Assembly (NCBI GenBank): GCA_934632155.1
Contig: CAKTXZ010000011.1
Span: 19,944-83,943 of the forward strand
Length of the DNA stretch: 64,000 nt
Direction: 5' to 3'
Origin: an uncultured Clostridia bacterium
GTDB lineage: Bacteria > Bacillota > Clostridia > Christensenellales > Aristaeellaceae
Below the pieces are notes generated by a model, which saw nothing but the letters and a program-made list of their open reading frames with translations, ran no database searches and was not told where the DNA came from. Every line of letters begins with the position of its first letter. Within the stretch, counting starts at the first letter, position 1. The position numbers and the translations under genes were made by a program. Shown piece after piece: positions 62,293 through 64,000 of the stretch.

Positions 62293-62843
62293 AAAATGAC
62301 ACCTCCAAATATTGGTTCGATTTCTTCACGGATGGATGCAATCATCCAAGCGACGATCTCGGGCTCGGCAAGGGATACGCCCTGCAGAACATGCCTGACC
62401 TCGCGCGTATCAAAGCGCATTTCGCCCTTGGGCGAGGCGCAGTGCAGCGCAAAATCCGGCCTTTCGGGATTGGCGGAGGCCAGCGCCGCAATTGTGCCGG
62501 CCAAATCGCCCAGCGGCAAACAGTCGATCGACGCGGTATTGAGCGTCGCTGTCAGCGTCGTGCCCTGATGCTCGCGGCTTTCAAGGGCCAGATCGCCTCC
62601 GGCGAGACGGCAGTTTTCCAGCATCATGGGAATGCCCAGCCCCACCTTGCGCGTTGTGCGCGTCGTGGAAAAGGGGGAAAGGACGCGGGAAAGCAATTCT
62701 TCGCTCATGCCGCAGCCGTCGTCCCGGATGATGATGCGCAGCATGCCCGCTTCGTCCGCGAGCACCTCGATCTCCACCAGCGACGCGTTTGCCCGAACGC
62801 TGTTTTGCGCCAGATCCAGAATGTGCAGGGAAAGATCACGCAT
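62289..62843 (-). CDS. HATPase-domain protein of the hydrogenase operon
   Basis: The 184-residue protein is a GHKL ATPase domain as in histidine kinases and anti-sigma factors: N-box LDLAQNSVRANA, G1 RDDGCGMSEELL and G2 RKVGLGIPMM. No dimerisation His or sensor domain is present. Its role in hydrogenase operons is undefined; it could be a regulator of the complex or of its expression. It is translated 3 bases after the NuoE-like gene. Confidence 0.88.
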   Translation of the reverse strand: MRDLSLHILDLAQNSVRANASLVEIEVLADEAGMLRIIIRDDGCGMSEELLSRVLSPFSTTRTTRKVGLGIPMMLENCRLAGGDLALESREHQGTTLTATLNTASIDCLPLGDLAGTIAALASANPERPDFALHCASPKGEMRFDTREVRHVLQGVSLAEPEIVAWMIASIREEIEPIFGGVIL

Positions 62844-62846
62844 TGC

Positions 62847-63317
62847 TTACGCCTTGTATTTGGCCAGAATGCCCGGAATATCATCCGGCGTAAGACGGCC
62901 GTAGACTTCTTCGTTGATGGTCATAACGGGGGCGAGACCGCAGGCGCCGAGGCAGCGGGTGGCGTTGAGGGTGAACAGGCCGTCGGGCGTGGTCTTGCCC
63001 ACGGGAATCTTGAGCTCTTCGCTCAGGCGATCGAGCACCTTCTGGCTGCCCTTGACGTAGCAGGCGGTGCCCAGACAAACACTGATGATGTATTTGCCGC
63101 TGGGCTCCAGGGAAAACTGCGCGTAGAACGTGGCGACGCCGTAGACCTCGCTGAGCGTGACGCCCAGCCCCTCGGCGATGATCTTCTGCACGTCCATCGG
63201 GACGCAGCCGAAGATGCCCTGCGCCTTTTGCAGCACGGGCATCAGCGCGCCGGGCTGATCCTTCAGCTCCTCAATCACCTGATTGAGCTGCGCATACTTT
63301 TCTTTCATGTCCGGCAT
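62847..63317 (-). CDS. hydC: NuoE-like hydrogenase subunit HydC
   Basis: The 156-residue protein has the four cysteines of the NuoE [2Fe-2S] cluster (CLGTACYVKGS and CLGACGLAPV) after a helical N-terminus (KAQGIFGCVP, FYAQF). It is the first gene of the operon, with GGAGG 12 bases before the ATG. Together with HydA and HydB it would form the NADH/ferredoxin-dependent complex. Confidence 0.93.
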   Translation of the reverse strand: MPDMKEKYAQLNQVIEELKDQPGALMPVLQKAQGIFGCVPMDVQKIIAEGLGVTLSEVYGVATFYAQFSLEPSGKYIISVCLGTACYVKGSQKVLDRLSEELKIPVGKTTPDGLFTLNATRCLGACGLAPVMTINEEVYGRLTPDDIPGILAKYKA

Positions 63318-63375
63318 GATGGTATAAAGCCTCCTTCAGTTAAAATAACCATTGTCCTGATTCGATAAGCCATAT

Positions 63376-63381
63376 ATTATA
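63376..63381 (-). promoter_or_regulatory. Possible -10 of the hydrogenase operon
   Basis: A TATAAT on the minus strand, about 60 bases before the hydC start, sits in an AT-rich stretch; no good -35 partner is visible. The wider gap up to the tRNA-Leu promoter is AT-rich and holds no gene. I see no clear Rex-type operator. Confidence 0.3.
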
Positions 63382-63549
63382 ATAGCATATAACGCGCGCA
63401 AATGCACGTATATTTTTTGGGATTTTGCCGATTTTTATAATTTTTTTGCTTTACACGCCGAATATGTCCGGATCGGTCGAAAAACGGCCTGAACAAAGAG
63501 GCGGCCGCCCATATCAAAGGGCGATTTGCGAGAAATATGAAAAAAAGGA

Positions 63550-63578
63550 TTGACATATGCTTCTCAATGCGTTATAAT
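63550..63578 (+). promoter_or_regulatory. Consensus promoter of tRNA-Leu
   Basis: TTGACA and TATAAT are perfect with 17 bases between them; start of transcription is about 20 bases before the mature tRNA. Confidence 0.9.
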
Positions 63579-63604
63579 TAATTCCGCTGTCCGGTGGATG
63601 GCAT

Positions 63605-63689
63605 GCGGTCATGGCGGAATTGGCATACGCGCACGTTTGAGGGGCGTGTTCTTAACCGAGTACGAGTTCAAGTCTCGTTGACCGCACCA
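63605..63689 (+). tRNA. tRNA-Leu (anticodon GAG)
   Basis: The 85-base class II tRNA includes encoded CCA. Acceptor GCGGTCA/TGACCGC with A discriminator; anticodon stem CACGT/GCGTG around loop TTGAGGG gives anticodon GAG; a long variable arm and T-arm with GTTCAAGTC follow. It reads CUC and CUU. Confidence 0.96.
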
Positions 63690-63696
63690 AACCAAT

Positions 63697-63747
63697 ATAA
63701 TCCGAACCAAATCTTCTTAATCGGAGATGGGTTCGGATTATTTGTTT
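63697..63747 (+). terminator. Intrinsic terminator of tRNA-Leu
   Basis: ATAATCCGAACC and GGTTCGGATTAT form a perfect 12-bp stem followed by TTGTTTT, directly behind the tRNA. Confidence 0.88.
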
Positions 63748-64000
63748 TCTTCGAGAAGTTCGAGGATACGCATTTCAGAAACGGCGTGGTAAAGCGTCCC
63801 GAATCCAAGCCCAGAGGGCCGAGAAAACCAAAGATATAGAGGTATATCTGAACGCCGTCACGGAGTACAAGCCCTATGAAAACTGAACGAACGCACAACA
63901 GGGGATGGCGGTCTGCCATCCCCTTTGCCATGCTGTTTTAGGAGTATATATCCCTTGGATTTGTCTTATATCTATCGTCAGGCGACGTTCTCGCCGTTGC
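63748..64000. other. End of window: no complete gene
   Basis: A short plus-strand piece ending at 63886 (KDIEVYLNAVTEYKPYEN, then TGA) looks like the C-terminus of a truncated protein but has no start or homology I recognise. A perfect 9-bp hairpin (GGGGATGGC/GCCATCCCC, 63901-63923) with a weak T-run follows. At the very end a minus-strand frame with stop at 63978-63980 (GNGENVA before the stop) may be the 3' end of a gene beyond the window. Confidence 0.35.

Noticed and set aside
58305..62568. Long plus-strand frames opposite the hydrogenase genes
   Set aside because: They mirror HydA, HydB and the ferredoxin gene, whose cysteine motifs make the minus strand unmistakable.
63594..63839. 81-codon plus-strand frame over tRNA-Leu
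   Set aside because: It starts upstream of and reads through the tRNA and its terminator hairpin; no protein motif.

Overview
This window looks like a chromosomal segment of a GC-rich member of the Bacillota, probably class Clostridia and probably an anaerobe from a gut-like habitat. This is inferred from gene content. The sporulation-type sigma factor SigH sits behind mrnC and rlmB. The order rbgA-rnhB-yraN...yifB-dprA-topA-trmFO-hslV-hslU is characteristic of Bacillota. WhiA is followed by a Crh-like gene, an L10 leader precedes rplJ-rplL, and an electron-bifurcating type [FeFe] hydrogenase operon is present. I cannot assign a genus from the sequence alone.

Layout. 1-8.8 kb (+): rRNA pseudouridine synthase, methyltransferase, PatB-type lyase, PepV-type dipeptidase, 3-methyladenine glycosylase, mannose-6-phosphate isomerase, then murB-whiA and a gene fusing a Crh/HPr-like domain to an AadA-like nucleotidyltransferase. 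8.9-13.2 kb (-): a CapA-family secreted protein and the methionine ABC transporter metN-metI-metQ. The transporter is preceded by a consensus promoter, a Met/Cys-rich leader peptide and an intrinsic terminator. 13.2-28.7 kb (-): plsC-cmk, hslVU, trmFO, topA, dprA, yifB, a 1380-residue double GT-C glycosyltransferase, yraN, rnhB, rbgA. 28.9-32.1 kb (+): a sugar nucleotidyltransferase fused to a degenerate phosphohexomutase domain, a 6S RNA gene and tRNA-Ser(GGA).

32.4-45.4 kb is an accessory region. A divergent AraC regulator faces a GPH sugar symporter, a GH78 alpha-L-rhamnosidase, a GH3 beta-glucosidase, two alpha/beta hydrolases (one wrecked by a deletion) and a GH43-like gene with one in-frame stop. 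Behind these lie a truncated hypothetical gene, a decayed serine-recombinase fragment, an SRAP (YedK) gene and a broken SLOG-family gene. The set suggests uptake and deglycosylation of plant rhamnosides in a locus that is being eroded.

45.7-64 kb returns to core genes: obg-yhbY, L10 leader-rplJ-rplL, a GyrI-like protein, a divergent Lgt homologue, a phosphodiester glycosidase-like protein and a second CapA-like protein (all envelope or secreted), and an RluA-type synthase. Then come AraC-mrnC-thyX-rlmB-sigH on the plus strand, the five-gene hydrogenase operon on the minus strand and tRNA-Leu(GAG). The strongest leads for new biology are the leader peptide/attenuator of metNIQ and the Crh-nucleotidyltransferase fusion at the whiA locus.
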